A DNA stretch of 15,619 nt from an uncultured Collinsella sp. (GTDB taxonomy: Bacteria > Actinomycetota > Coriobacteriia > Coriobacteriales > Coriobacteriaceae). Both the position numbers and the translations under genes were made by a program. The stretch is taken from contig CABUXL010000036.1 in assembly GCA_902495525.1 (NCBI GenBank), positions 1 to 15,619 on the forward strand, written 5' to 3'. Below, one piece after another: positions 1 to 7,612 of this stretch; position 1 is the first letter of the stretch, and each line of letters begins with the position of its first letter. The notes beneath the pieces were generated by a model that was given only the letters and a program-made list of their open reading frames with translations, was not told the DNA's origin and did no database searches.

Positions 1-864
1 ATCGATGAGCGCCAGCGACTTTCGCGTACCGTTCTCGGGGAAACGTAAGAACTTGGCGACGGCCTCAATGGTGCCCATGCCCGGAGTCTCGACCTTGGTA
101 AGCGTACCGTCGCCAGGACCCTCGGTCACAACGACCTTGGTGCTTGCCGCTTCGTCATCGGCAGCAAAGCCGCAATCGTCGCAGTAGACGAGCGAGGCCT
201 CACCGGCGTCGGCCAAAGCCATGTACTCGACGGAGGTGTCGCCACCAATCTCGCCGGAGTCGGCGACAACGGGCAGAGCCTTGATGTAGCAGCGCTCGCA
301 GATGTTGGCGTAGGCCTGCTTCATCTTGTCGTACTCCTCCTGCAGACTCTCCTGCGTGGCAGAAAAGCTGTAGGCGTCCTTCATGATGAACTCGCGACCG
401 CGCATCAGGCCAAAGCGGGGACGGAACTCGTCGCGGAACTTGTCCTGGATGTGGTAGAGGTTAACGGGCAGTTGCTTGTAGGAACGCAGCTCATTGCGAA
501 CCAGGGCGGTCACGGTCTCCTCGTGCGTGGGTCCGAGAACAAACTCGCGGCCGTGGCGGTCATCAAAGCGCACGAGCTCCTTGCCATAGGCATCGATACG
601 GCCGGACTCACGCCACAGCTCGGCATCAACCATAATGGGCATCATGAGCTCCTGGGCACCGGCGGCATCCATCTCGTCGCGCACGATGTTCTCGATCTTA
701 CGAATCGAGCGCCATGCGAGCGGCAGGTAGGAATACAGACCGGCGGCCTCCTTGCGGATCATGCCGGCACGGAGCAGCAGGCGGTGGCTGGCGAGCTCAG
801 CGTCCGCCGGATCCTCTTTAAGCGTCGGCGCATAGAGCTTAGACATATACATTGCTCGGGTCAT
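1..864 (-). CDS. proS: Prolyl-tRNA synthetase, bacterial type (5' part; runs off the left edge)
   Basis: Cytoplasmic class II aminoacyl-tRNA synthetase that charges tRNA-Pro with proline. The window holds the first 288 codons; the rest lies beyond position 1. Visible are the class II core with GPTHEE at residues 111-116, the motif 2 region RFGLMRGREFIMKDAYSF at about 150-167, and the ADSGEIGG stretch at about 201-208. A CDDCGFAAD segment follows, then the start of the inserted editing domain (TPGMGTIEAVAKFL), as in bacterial-type ProS. The ATG at 864 is chosen because GAGGAG lies 6 bases upstream; in-frame ATGs at 852 and 846 have no such site. The ispG stop codon TAA directly abuts this ATG with no gap, so translation is probably coupled. 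It is the last visible gene of the pyrH-to-proS run. Nothing looks damaged. Confidence 0.96.
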   Translation of the reverse strand, partial: MTRAMYMSKLYAPTLKEDPADAELASHRLLLRAGMIRKEAAGLYSYLPLAWRSIRKIENIVRDEMDAAGAQELMMPIMVDAELWRESGRIDAYGKELVRFDDRHGREFVLGPTHEETVTALVRNELRSYKQLPVNLYHIQDKFRDEFRPRFGLMRGREFIMKDAYSFSATQESLQEEYDKMKQAYANICERCYIKALPVVADSGEIGGDTSVEYMALADAGEASLVYCDDCGFAADDEAASTKVVVTEGPGDGTLTKVETPGMGTIEAVAKFLRFPENGTRKSLALID

Positions 865-1947
865 TTATTTCTCCTCAATAAGTTTGTCGACCTCTGCCAT
901 CAGCGCGTCGACAATTTGATCCTCAGCTACTTTACCAATGATATGGCCATGCGAAAAGAGCAAGGCCTGACCACGTCCGCAAGCAACACCCAGGTCGGCA
1001 TCAGAAGCCTCACCGGGGCCATTAACGGCACATCCCATCACAGCGATAGAAAGCGGCGCGGAGTAGTTCTTAAGCCGCTCGGTGACCTCCTCGGCGATGG
1101 GAATGAGGTTAACCTGGCAGCGGGCGCACGTGGGGCACGAGACAATCTCGGGGCCACGGCGACGCAAGCCAAGCGACTGCAGAATACCCCAGGCAACCGG
1201 CGGCTCCTCAACCGGATCGGCCGTGAGAGAGACGCGCATGGTGTCACCAATACCCTCAGACAGCAGAATACCAAGGCCCACCGAGCTCTTAATGGTGCCC
1301 TGAAGCTTGGTACCCGCCTCGGTTACGCCCAGGTGAAGCGGAACGTGGGGAATCTCACGCGACAGGGCTCGATAGGTATCGAGCGTCGTTTGCACGCTAT
1401 GGGCCTTGGCCGAAAGCACAATGTTCGTAAAGCCGCGGTCCTCAAAGTGCTTGACGAAGCGCTCGCTCGACATCACAAGCTTTTCGGGCTGCGTGAGGTC
1501 ATCGCGCTCGGCGATATCCTGCTCGAGTGAACCGGCATTGACGCCGATACGAATCGCACAGCCCGAGGCACCAGCAGCATCGATCACCGCGTCAACCTTG
1601 GCCCAATCGCCGATATTGCCGGGATTGATGCGCAGCTTGGCAGCACCGGCCTCGACGGCACCAATGGCGAGCTTATGGTTAAAGTGAATATCGGCGACGA
1701 TCGGCACCGGGGACTCAGCACAGATGGTACGAAAGCCCTCGAGCGCGGCCTCGGTGGGTACACTCACGCGCACGATATCGCAGCCCGCCTGCGCCAACGC
1801 GCGAACCTGCCCAAGCGTTGCCTGGGCATCGACGGTATCAGTGCAGGTCATGGACTGAACCACCACCGGCGCGCCGCCTCCGATCTGCACACCGCCCACA
1901 TGCACGGGGCGCGTCAGCTCGCGCGGCAAAGAATGGGATAGAGACAA
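865..1947 (-). CDS. ispG: 4-hydroxy-3-methylbut-2-enyl diphosphate synthase (IspG/GcpE)
   Basis: Iron-sulfur enzyme of the MEP isoprenoid pathway; it converts methylerythritol 2,4-cyclodiphosphate to HMBPP in the cytoplasm. The 360-residue length fits the single-module bacterial form. An N-terminal TIM-barrel begins near VVVQSMT (residues 28-34). The C-terminal [4Fe-4S] domain has SCPTC (Cys271, Cys274) and VMGCAVNGPGEA (Cys306 and Glu313, the latter the expected non-Cys iron ligand). The frame is open upstream with no nearby ATG. I choose TTG at 1947 because AGGGGAG lies 8 bases before it; GTG at 1956 is the alternative but sits too close to that site. The ribosome site overlaps the rseP stop (TAG, 1961-1963), and the coding gap is 13 bases. 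dxr, an earlier step of the same pathway, is two genes upstream. Confidence 0.95.
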   Translation of the reverse strand: MSLSHSLPRELTRPVHVGGVQIGGGAPVVVQSMTCTDTVDAQATLGQVRALAQAGCDIVRVSVPTEAALEGFRTICAESPVPIVADIHFNHKLAIGAVEAGAAKLRINPGNIGDWAKVDAVIDAAGASGCAIRIGVNAGSLEQDIAERDDLTQPEKLVMSSERFVKHFEDRGFTNIVLSAKAHSVQTTLDTYRALSREIPHVPLHLGVTEAGTKLQGTIKSSVGLGILLSEGIGDTMRVSLTADPVEEPPVAWGILQSLGLRRRGPEIVSCPTCARCQVNLIPIAEEVTERLKNYSAPLSIAVMGCAVNGPGEASDADLGVACGRGQALLFSHGHIIGKVAEDQIVDALMAEVDKLIEEK

Positions 1948-1960
1948 TCCAAACACTCCC

Positions 1961-3322
1961 CTACAGAATAAATCGAAGGATGTCGGAACGAAGCATATAG
2001 ACAAACAGCAGCGCAAAGAGCGCGATGCCCACATAGCTCACAATTGTCTGAGCCTTGAGAGGCAGCTCGCGGCCCACAATCTTTTGAATGATCTCGATGA
2101 CCAGCTTGCCGCCATCGAGTGGTGGGATGGGCAGCAGGTTCATAAAGCCAAGCGAGAACGAAATGAGGGCGGCAAACGAAAGGAACGTGGCAGGGCCGGC
2201 AGCAGCAGCCTGTGAGGACATAACGCTAATACCCACGATCGACGAGGACTGGTCGAGAATCTCCATCGTATGCTGCGGCTGGAGCAGGCGCATCACGCCC
2301 TCCGCGGTCTGCACAACATAGGAGAATGACAGGCGCGCCGACGTGATGGGGTCCAAACGGACTACCTCCGTAGAAGCATACACACCTAACCGCTCGTCCT
2401 CTTTGAGCGCAACCGAGGTCGAATGCTGCCTGCCGTCGCGCTCATACTCAATGGCGATATCGTCCTTACCGGCGGCCTTGCCGATAGCATCGTAGACGTC
2501 CATCCAAGTGGAACATGAGACACCGTCGACCGAAAGGATCGCATCACCGGCCTCGATACCCGCCTTGGCGGCAATAGACCCCTCGTCAACCTGACCGATC
2601 ACGTTGGTATCCATCGGCACGGTGACACCCGCAATGGAATAGATGCTCATAAGGAGCAAAAAACCCGTCAGGATATTGACGAGAATGCCCGCGAGCAGCA
2701 TAAAGGCGCGCTTGAGAAAGCCCTGGCCAAGATAAGTATGCGAGCGCTCTTGCGCCAAGAAATCAGCCTCGCCGCACGGCAGCTCCCACACATCGCCCTC
2801 GGCAGTCGCATGCTCTCGATCGAACCGGCGGCCGTCAAAGGTGGTGTAACCCGCAGCGTCTCGAGGCAGTGTCTGATACTTGGTGGGATAGTAGCTCGGT
2901 GAGGGCTTCTCCCCTTCCTCATACCAAGGTGCGATGGAGCCCCAACCCAGCAACAGAGCACAAGCCTCGAGCACATCCTCCTCGGAAAGCTCAAGTTCGG
3001 CGGCAAGGTCGGCAACGGTCACGCGACCATGACGATAGATAGCCGCGAGCACGCGATCGGCGCACGAGACGTCGGTCGGATCCATACCGCAGATGGCAGC
3101 GTAGCCACCCAGCAGCAGCGGGGTCACGCCAAACTTAGTTCCAATGCGACGCGACGTGTAATGGATGTCAAAGCGGCATGGCAGGCCCAAAAAGAACTCG
3201 GTCACACGGACGCCGCAGGCACGCGCCGCCAAAAAGTGGCCGCCCTCGTGCAAAAACACGAGGACGGAAAGCATCAGCAGGCCCCAAAAAACCGATGAAA
3301 GAACGCTCAGAACAGTATCCAT
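1961..3322 (-). CDS. rseP: Site-2 intramembrane metalloprotease (RseP/RasP/Rip1 family) with a large inserted cytosolic domain
   Basis: Membrane zinc protease of the M50 family, which cuts membrane-embedded substrates such as anti-sigma factors. HEGGH (residues 25-29, the HExxH zinc site) lies in the first membrane segment. The third zinc ligand region, NLLPIPPLDGG, is at 395-405 in a late segment. A single PDZ domain lies at about 240-310 between membrane segments two and three, and the C-terminus is hydrophobic. Odd: between LLLGGYAAICGM (69-80) and the second membrane segment (KRAFMLLAGILVN, 204-216) there are about 105 extra residues. These include a helix-turn-helix-like stretch at about 88-130. 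The usual AGP before that segment's Asn reads AGI. The start is uncertain: ATG at 3322 gives 453 residues but its AAGGA is 15 bases away; TTG at 3337 directly abuts the same site. It lies 25 bases after dxr, the genomic place of RasP in Bacillus and Rip1 in mycobacteria. Its substrate cannot be told from here. Confidence 0.93.
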   Translation of the reverse strand: MDTVLSVLSSVFWGLLMLSVLVFLHEGGHFLAARACGVRVTEFFLGLPCRFDIHYTSRRIGTKFGVTPLLLGGYAAICGMDPTDVSCADRVLAAIYRHGRVTVADLAAELELSEEDVLEACALLLGWGSIAPWYEEGEKPSPSYYPTKYQTLPRDAAGYTTFDGRRFDREHATAEGDVWELPCGEADFLAQERSHTYLGQGFLKRAFMLLAGILVNILTGFLLLMSIYSIAGVTVPMDTNVIGQVDEGSIAAKAGIEAGDAILSVDGVSCSTWMDVYDAIGKAAGKDDIAIEYERDGRQHSTSVALKEDERLGVYASTEVVRLDPITSARLSFSYVVQTAEGVMRLLQPQHTMEILDQSSSIVGISVMSSQAAAAGPATFLSFAALISFSLGFMNLLPIPPLDGGKLVIEIIQKIVGRELPLKAQTIVSYVGIALFALLFVYMLRSDILRFIL

Positions 3323-3347
3323 AAATCGAAAAAGCAATCCTTATGGG

Positions 3348-4535
3348 TTAAGAACGGGTTGCGGCGAGCACCTGCGCAGCCTTTTCACGCGCCCACGCAT
3401 CAATGTCGTGAAGTTGCTCAAACGAATCGACCGTCTGTGCATCGTGAGCATCCATGCAAGATTCCACAATGCGATCGATATCGGTAAAGCTGCAGCCATC
3501 GTGCAGGAAGGCATCGACGGCGACCTCATTGGCGGCATTGAGCACGCACGGCATGGTGCCACCCGTCTTGCCGGCACGCTCGGCCAGTGCCAGACAGCGG
3601 AAGGTATCCATGTCGGCAGCATCAAACGTAAGCTGTCCCAGCTCGCGAAAATCGATACGAGGCGCCGGGGTATCCCAACGCTCGGGATACGAGAACGCGA
3701 ACTGGATGGGAATACGCATGTCGGAAGCACCGAGATGCGCCATCACGGAGCCGTCAGCGAACTCGACCATAGAGTGAATCTTGGACTGACGCTGCACGAC
3801 CACGTTAATGAAATCGAGGTCGCAGTTAAACAGATGCATGGCCTCAATGCGCTCCAGGCCCTTGTTCATAAGGGTGGCGGAGTCGATGGTGATCTTGGCA
3901 CCCATGGCCCACGTGGGATGTGCGAGGGCATCGGCACGCGTCACGCAATCGAGCTCGTCGCGTGTTCGGCCAAAGAACGGACCGCCCGAGCAGGTGAGCC
4001 AAATACAATGAGCCTCGCGCGGGTCCTCTCCCAGATAGCACTGGTAGATGGCGGAGTGCTCAGAGTCGACTGGAATAAGCTGGCCCGGTTGCGCCAACGG
4101 CATAAGCAAGTCGCCACCGACGACGAGGGATTCCTTGTTGGCAAGGGCAAGGCGCTTATTTGAGGTCAAGGCCGCATGGCTCGCCTCGAGACCGGCGGCA
4201 CCCACAATAGCGACGAGCACGCAGTCGACATCGTCGCGACGCGCGAGCTCGCAAACCGCCTGCGCGCCAACGCCGAGCTTCGTTCCCTCGGGCAACTCCT
4301 GCAGCACGGCGTCATCGCCATGAGCGACATCGGCCACGGCAACCGCCGAAACCGAGAACTCGCGGGCAGCGGCAACAAGCTCGGAGGTACTGGAATTAAC
4401 GGACAGCGCCGTCACCTGCAGTCGATCGGCATGCTGGCGGCACACATCGAGCGCCTGGGTGCCGATGGAGCCCGTACAACCCAGGATGGCAACACGGAGG
4501 CGTCCATCGGGGCCATACGTCGTCTGGAATGACAT
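3348..4535 (-). CDS. dxr: 1-deoxy-D-xylulose 5-phosphate reductoisomerase
   Basis: NADPH- and metal-dependent enzyme making methylerythritol 4-phosphate, the committed step of the MEP pathway. The 395-residue protein has the nucleotide-binding loop GCTGSIG (19-25), NKESLV (133-138) and metal-binding VDSEHSA (Asp157, Glu159, and the active-site His at 160). It also has TCSGGPFF (181-188), HPTW (206-209) and MNKGLE with metal ligand Glu228. The conserved HPQS motif before IHSMV is changed here: residues 248-251 read QRQS, so the usual His and Pro are Gln and Arg. Everything else is canonical, so I expect an active enzyme. The ATG at 4535 has GGAGG 9 bases upstream and overlaps the cdsA stop by one base (TAATG). 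It shares the operon with uppS and ispG, which use or make isoprenoid precursors. Confidence 0.96.
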   Translation of the reverse strand: MSFQTTYGPDGRLRVAILGCTGSIGTQALDVCRQHADRLQVTALSVNSSTSELVAAAREFSVSAVAVADVAHGDDAVLQELPEGTKLGVGAQAVCELARRDDVDCVLVAIVGAAGLEASHAALTSNKRLALANKESLVVGGDLLMPLAQPGQLIPVDSEHSAIYQCYLGEDPREAHCIWLTCSGGPFFGRTRDELDCVTRADALAHPTWAMGAKITIDSATLMNKGLERIEAMHLFNCDLDFINVVVQRQSKIHSMVEFADGSVMAHLGASDMRIPIQFAFSYPERWDTPAPRIDFRELGQLTFDAADMDTFRCLALAERAGKTGGTMPCVLNAANEVAVDAFLHDGCSFTDIDRIVESCMDAHDAQTVDSFEQLHDIDAWAREKAAQVLAATRS

Positions 4536-5434
4536 TACAGCACGCCTCCGATCATCAGCATCAGCTGCGCGGTGATGCAGCCGAAGATAAGCGAATCGCT
4601 ACGATCGAGCATGCCGCCGTGGCCAGGGATAAGGTTACCGGAATCCTTAACGCCCACACCGCGCTTGATGCGCGACTCGATAAGGTCGCCGATAACGCCC
4701 AAAATGGACACCACCACGCCGCACAGCAGCGCATAGGGCAGGCTGAGTTTGTAGAAGTGCGTCGCCCACAGGATGAGCCAAATCAAAACTGAGCCCAGGA
4801 TGCCGCCAACAAACCCCTCCCAGCTCTTTTTGGGAGAGATCTTGGGAACCATCTTGTGTTTGCCGATACGGCTACCCACGATGTAGGCAAACGAGTCGGA
4901 GACCCAAAGGGACGCGCAAACGCCCACCGAAAGCAGGGCGCCGGCAAAACCGGGCACGGCATCGCGCAGCAGCACGATAGCCGACAGCATAAAGCCAGTG
5001 TAGATGGGACCCATGAGCGTCACGGCCACATCAGAGATGCGGGTACGCGGCGACCAGACATACCAAATGCCCACAGCGAGCATCAGGGCAAAAAGCAGGG
5101 CATTCAGCAACATCGAATCGCCCAACGCCGACAGCGGAAAGAGTACGGCGGCAGCGATACCCATGCGCTCGTTAGCCATCTTGCCATCGAGCCTCGTCAT
5201 ACGGAAAAACTCATAGCAGCACAGACCGCTCATGACAGAAACAAAAATGGCCGTGGGCACGATACCCAAAACCAGGCACAGGATAAAGACAACGGCGTAG
5301 ACGATACCGGCGGCGGCACGGGTAATAAAGCCCGCCAGCCACGAACCGGTGCCGCTCTTAACTGCAGGCGCTTCCGCAGTGGCAGCTTTGCGCGCAGGCG
5401 TCTTGGGAGCAGATGCCTTGGGACGATCGGACAC
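4535..5434 (-). CDS. cdsA: Phosphatidate cytidylyltransferase (CDP-diglyceride synthase)
   Basis: Integral membrane enzyme that makes CDP-diacylglycerol from phosphatidic acid and CTP, the branch-point precursor of phospholipids. The 299-residue protein is mostly hydrophobic helices. It carries the family signature at about residues 254-280: SRIKRG, then KDSG at 263-266, then PGHGGMLDR at 270-278. WVSDSFAYIVG and KKSWEGF, also typical of the family, come before it. The first 30 or so residues form an Ala/Lys/Pro-rich, probably cytosolic tail absent from minimal homologs. The start is GTG at 5434, with GGAGG 7 bases upstream and 2 bases after the uppS stop; no in-frame ATG lies near the N-terminus. 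Being coupled to uppS upstream and dxr downstream fits co-control of membrane lipid and lipid-carrier synthesis. Confidence 0.95.
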   Translation of the reverse strand: MSDRPKASAPKTPARKAATAEAPAVKSGTGSWLAGFITRAAAGIVYAVVFILCLVLGIVPTAIFVSVMSGLCCYEFFRMTRLDGKMANERMGIAAAVLFPLSALGDSMLLNALLFALMLAVGIWYVWSPRTRISDVAVTLMGPIYTGFMLSAIVLLRDAVPGFAGALLSVGVCASLWVSDSFAYIVGSRIGKHKMVPKISPKKSWEGFVGGILGSVLIWLILWATHFYKLSLPYALLCGVVVSILGVIGDLIESRIKRGVGVKDSGNLIPGHGGMLDRSDSLIFGCITAQLMLMIGGVL

Positions 5435-5436
5435 GA

Positions 5437-6231
5437 TTAAGCCTCCTCGGTCTTGCTCAGACCACCAAACCTACGGTCACGGCCCTGATAGGCCAAAATG
5501 GCGTCGACAAGGCCCCAACGATCAAAGTCGGGCCAATAGGTATCGGTGACGTAGAACTCGGAATAAGCCACCTGCCACAGCAGATAGTTCGAAAGGCGCA
5601 GCTCACCAGAGGTGCGAATCACAAGCTCAGGATCGGGAAGGCCGGCGGTATAGAGGTGGGAAGCCACCATGTCGTCATCAATTGCGGCAGGATCGATCTT
5701 ACCGGCGGCAGCGTCGAGTGCGATCTGACGGACAGCGCGGGTAATCTCGGCACGCGCGCCGTAGTTGACGGCAAGCGCCAGCGTCATGCCGGTGTGATCG
5801 GCGCACTCGGCAAGACCGCGTTCAAAAACGTCGCGGGTCTTCTTGGGCAGCGCGGAAATGTCACCCAAAAAGACAACGCGCACGTTTTCGCGCTTCAGAA
5901 GCGGCAGCTCGTCGATAAACGTCTTGGCAAACAGATGCATCAAGACGTTGACCTCATGCTGCGGGCGGTTCCAGTTTTCGGTAGAAAACGCATAGGCAGA
6001 AAGCACGTCGACGCCCAGACGCACGCAGGCGGTAATAATCTCGCGAAGGGAGACGATACCCGCCTTGTGGCCCTCGGTGCGTGCAAGACCGCGCGATGTG
6101 GCCCAACGACCGTTGCCGTCCATGATGCACGAGATATGGTGCGGAATGTTATTGAGGTCAAGGTCGGAAAAACCGACGCCCGCAGGGGCGTCGGCAAAGT
6201 ACTCGACCAGTTTATGCTCGTCGTATTGCAC
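5437..6231 (-). CDS. uppS: Isoprenyl (undecaprenyl) diphosphate synthase, cis-prenyltransferase
   Basis: Cytoplasmic, membrane-associated cis-prenyltransferase that extends farnesyl diphosphate with isopentenyl diphosphate to make the polyprenyl carrier for cell-wall precursors. The 264-residue protein has the catalytic block MDGNGRWA at 37-44 (Asp38), SAYAFSTENW at 78-87, the diphosphate-binding RTSGELRLSN at 206-215, and a C-terminal VAYSEFYV containing metal ligand Glu225. The start is GTG at 6231: GGAG lies 7 bases upstream, and the frr stop ends one base before it. The chain length of the product cannot be read from the sequence; undecaprenyl is the usual one, while some actinobacteria make decaprenyl. 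Placement between frr and cdsA follows the Firmicutes arrangement. Confidence 0.95.
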   Translation of the reverse strand: MQYDEHKLVEYFADAPAGVGFSDLDLNNIPHHISCIMDGNGRWATSRGLARTEGHKAGIVSLREIITACVRLGVDVLSAYAFSTENWNRPQHEVNVLMHLFAKTFIDELPLLKRENVRVVFLGDISALPKKTRDVFERGLAECADHTGMTLALAVNYGARAEITRAVRQIALDAAAGKIDPAAIDDDMVASHLYTAGLPDPELVIRTSGELRLSNYLLWQVAYSEFYVTDTYWPDFDRWGLVDAILAYQGRDRRFGGLSKTEEA

Positions 6232-6232
6232 C

Positions 6233-6769
6233 TTAGATCTCCATGACCTCGGCTTCTTTTTCCTTCAGAAGCTCCTCGACCTTGGCGACATACTCATCGG
6301 TGTGCTTCTGGACCTTGGCCTGCTCGCGACGGACATCGTCCTCGGTGAGCTCCTCATCGCGCTCGAGCTTGTTGTTGAAGTCGCGACGGATGTTACGGAT
6401 AGAAACCTTGGCCTGCTCGGCGTACTCGCGGCACTCCTTGACGAGCTCGCGACGGCGCTCCTCGGTGGGAGCCGGGAACGGAAGACGAACGACGGTGCCA
6501 TCGGAGTTGGGGGTAATACCCAGATCGGAAGCGCCGATGGCCTTGACGATAGCATTGATGAGCGCCTTGTCCCACGGCTCGATGAGCAGCATGTGGGCCT
6601 CGGGGGTCTTGACGGCGGCAACCTGCGTGACCGGCGTGGGAACACCGTAATAATCGACGGTGATGTCGGACAGAATGTTGGCATTGGCGCGGCCGGTACG
6701 GACCTTGGAGAAGTTATGCTTGAGGGACTCGAGCGACTTGTCCATATGGGCGGTGATGTTCTCTGCCAT
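6233..6769 (-). CDS. frr: Ribosome recycling factor
   Basis: Works with EF-G to split the post-termination ribosome. The 178-residue protein is slightly shorter than the usual 185 because its N-terminus is brief. It contains the hallmark KVRTGRANANIL at about residues 22-33 and YYGVPTPVTQVA at about 40-51. A long, charged, coiled C-terminal half (TEERRRELVKECREYAEQAK and onwards) matches the three-helix bundle. The ATG at 6769 has AGGAGG 7 bases upstream and lies 2 bases after the pyrH stop. Adjacency to pyrH and to the rpsB-tsf unit is one of the most conserved arrangements in bacteria. Confidence 0.97.
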   Translation of the reverse strand: MAENITAHMDKSLESLKHNFSKVRTGRANANILSDITVDYYGVPTPVTQVAAVKTPEAHMLLIEPWDKALINAIVKAIGASDLGITPNSDGTVVRLPFPAPTEERRRELVKECREYAEQAKVSIRNIRRDFNNKLERDEELTEDDVRREQAKVQKHTDEYVAKVEELLKEKEAEVMEI

Positions 6770-6771
6770 GC

Positions 6772-7494
6772 TTAATCCTCCTGATAGACGAGCGTGCCGA
6801 CGGGCTCACCCGCGAGCGCGCGCTTGACAGTGTCCTCGCCATCGATGTTGAGGACCAAAATCGGCATACGGTTATCCTGGCACAGAGCCGTAGCCGTGGA
6901 ATCCATAACCTGCAGACCGCGGACGAGCACCTCATGGTAGGTGATCTTATCAAAGCGGACGGCATCGGCGCACTTGACGGGATCCTTGTCATAGATGCCG
7001 TCGACCTTGGTGGCTTTAATCAGAATCTCGGCGCCGATCTCGCACGCACGAAGAGCCGCGGCGGTGTCGGTCGTAAAGTACGGATTGCCCGAACCGGCGG
7101 CAAAGATAACGACGTTGCCCTTGGAAAGGTGGTTGATGGCGCGACGGCGAATATAGGGCTCGCAGATCTCGTTCATCTGGATAGCGCTCATCACGCGGCA
7201 GGGAACATCGTTATGCTCGAAGGCATCCTGCAGGGCGAGCGCGTTCATAACGGTTGCCAGCATGCCCATGTAGTCGGCCTGAGCACGCTCCATGCCACCG
7301 GCAGCGCCGGCCATGCCGCGGAAAATATTGCCGCCGCCGACAACGACGCCGACCTCATGGCCAACGGCGAGCAGCTCCTTGACCTGCTTGGCAAGATGGT
7401 CGGTAACCTTGGGGTCGATGCCATATTGGCCGTCGCCCATCAGTGCTTCGCCGGAAAGCTTAAGAAGCACGCGTTTATATCGGATGTCGGACAA
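6772..7494 (-). CDS. pyrH: Uridylate kinase (UMP kinase)
   Basis: Phosphorylates UMP to UDP with ATP in pyrimidine nucleotide synthesis; bacterial members form allosteric hexamers of the amino-acid-kinase fold. The 240-residue length is typical. Visible are LLKLSGEAL (10-18), the glycine-rich VVGGGNIFRG (51-60), GSGNPYFTTDTAA (134-146) and KATKVDGIYDKDP (160-172). The start is TTG at 7494, supported by AAAGGAGG ending 6 bases upstream; no better start is near. It is the first gene of the long pyrH-to-proS unit, about 60 bases beyond the tsf terminator. A weak start codon on the leading gene may hold expression down, but that is inference. Confidence 0.96.
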   Translation of the reverse strand: MSDIRYKRVLLKLSGEALMGDGQYGIDPKVTDHLAKQVKELLAVGHEVGVVVGGGNIFRGMAGAAGGMERAQADYMGMLATVMNALALQDAFEHNDVPCRVMSAIQMNEICEPYIRRRAINHLSKGNVVIFAAGSGNPYFTTDTAAALRACEIGAEILIKATKVDGIYDKDPVKCADAVRFDKITYHEVLVRGLQVMDSTATALCQDNRMPILVLNIDGEDTVKRALAGEPVGTLVYQED

Positions 7495-7554
7495 AGCGAT
7501 CCTCCTTTAGATTGAACTCTCAACATTCTATCAAAGGCTCTTAGAAGAGCCATG
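7495..7554 (-). promoter_or_regulatory. pyrH leader region with a short hairpin; promoter unclear
   Basis: Stretch between the tsf terminator and pyrH. It holds a perfect inverted repeat at 7536-7551 (GGCTCT arms around a 4-base loop), followed on the minus strand by TTTGATAGAAT. TAGAAT resembles a -10 box, but I find no matching -35 element at 16-18 bases, so a promoter is only possible. pyrH may instead be read partly by read-through from tsf. The ribosome site AAAGGAGG is clear. Confidence 0.3.
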
Positions 7555-7589
7555 AAAAAGCAGGCTGTGAGTAAAACCCACAGCCTGCT
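7555..7589 (-). terminator. Intrinsic terminator after tsf
   Basis: Read on the minus strand, a perfect 10-bp stem (GCAGGCTGTG with CACAGCCTGC) closes a 9-base loop and is followed directly by TTTTT. One further A-T pair can extend the stem. It lies 23 bases past the tsf stop codon. On the plus strand the hairpin has no T-run after it, so it acts in one direction. It should separate the highly expressed rpsB-tsf unit from pyrH and the genes that follow. Confidence 0.92.
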
Positions 7590-7612
7590 CATTACCAGCT
7601 ACAAGAGCTTAT

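Noticed and set aside
451..1530. A 359-codon plus-strand frame opposite proS and ispG
   Set aside because: It is the antisense shadow of both genes, with no domain and no ribosome site that I can see. The same applies to the plus-strand frames at 3165-4163, 5413-6246 and 10540-11499.
1948..2034. Upstream extension of ispG into rseP
   Set aside because: The extra residues overlap the conserved C-terminus of rseP and have no match to IspG. TTG at 1947 has a properly placed ribosome site.
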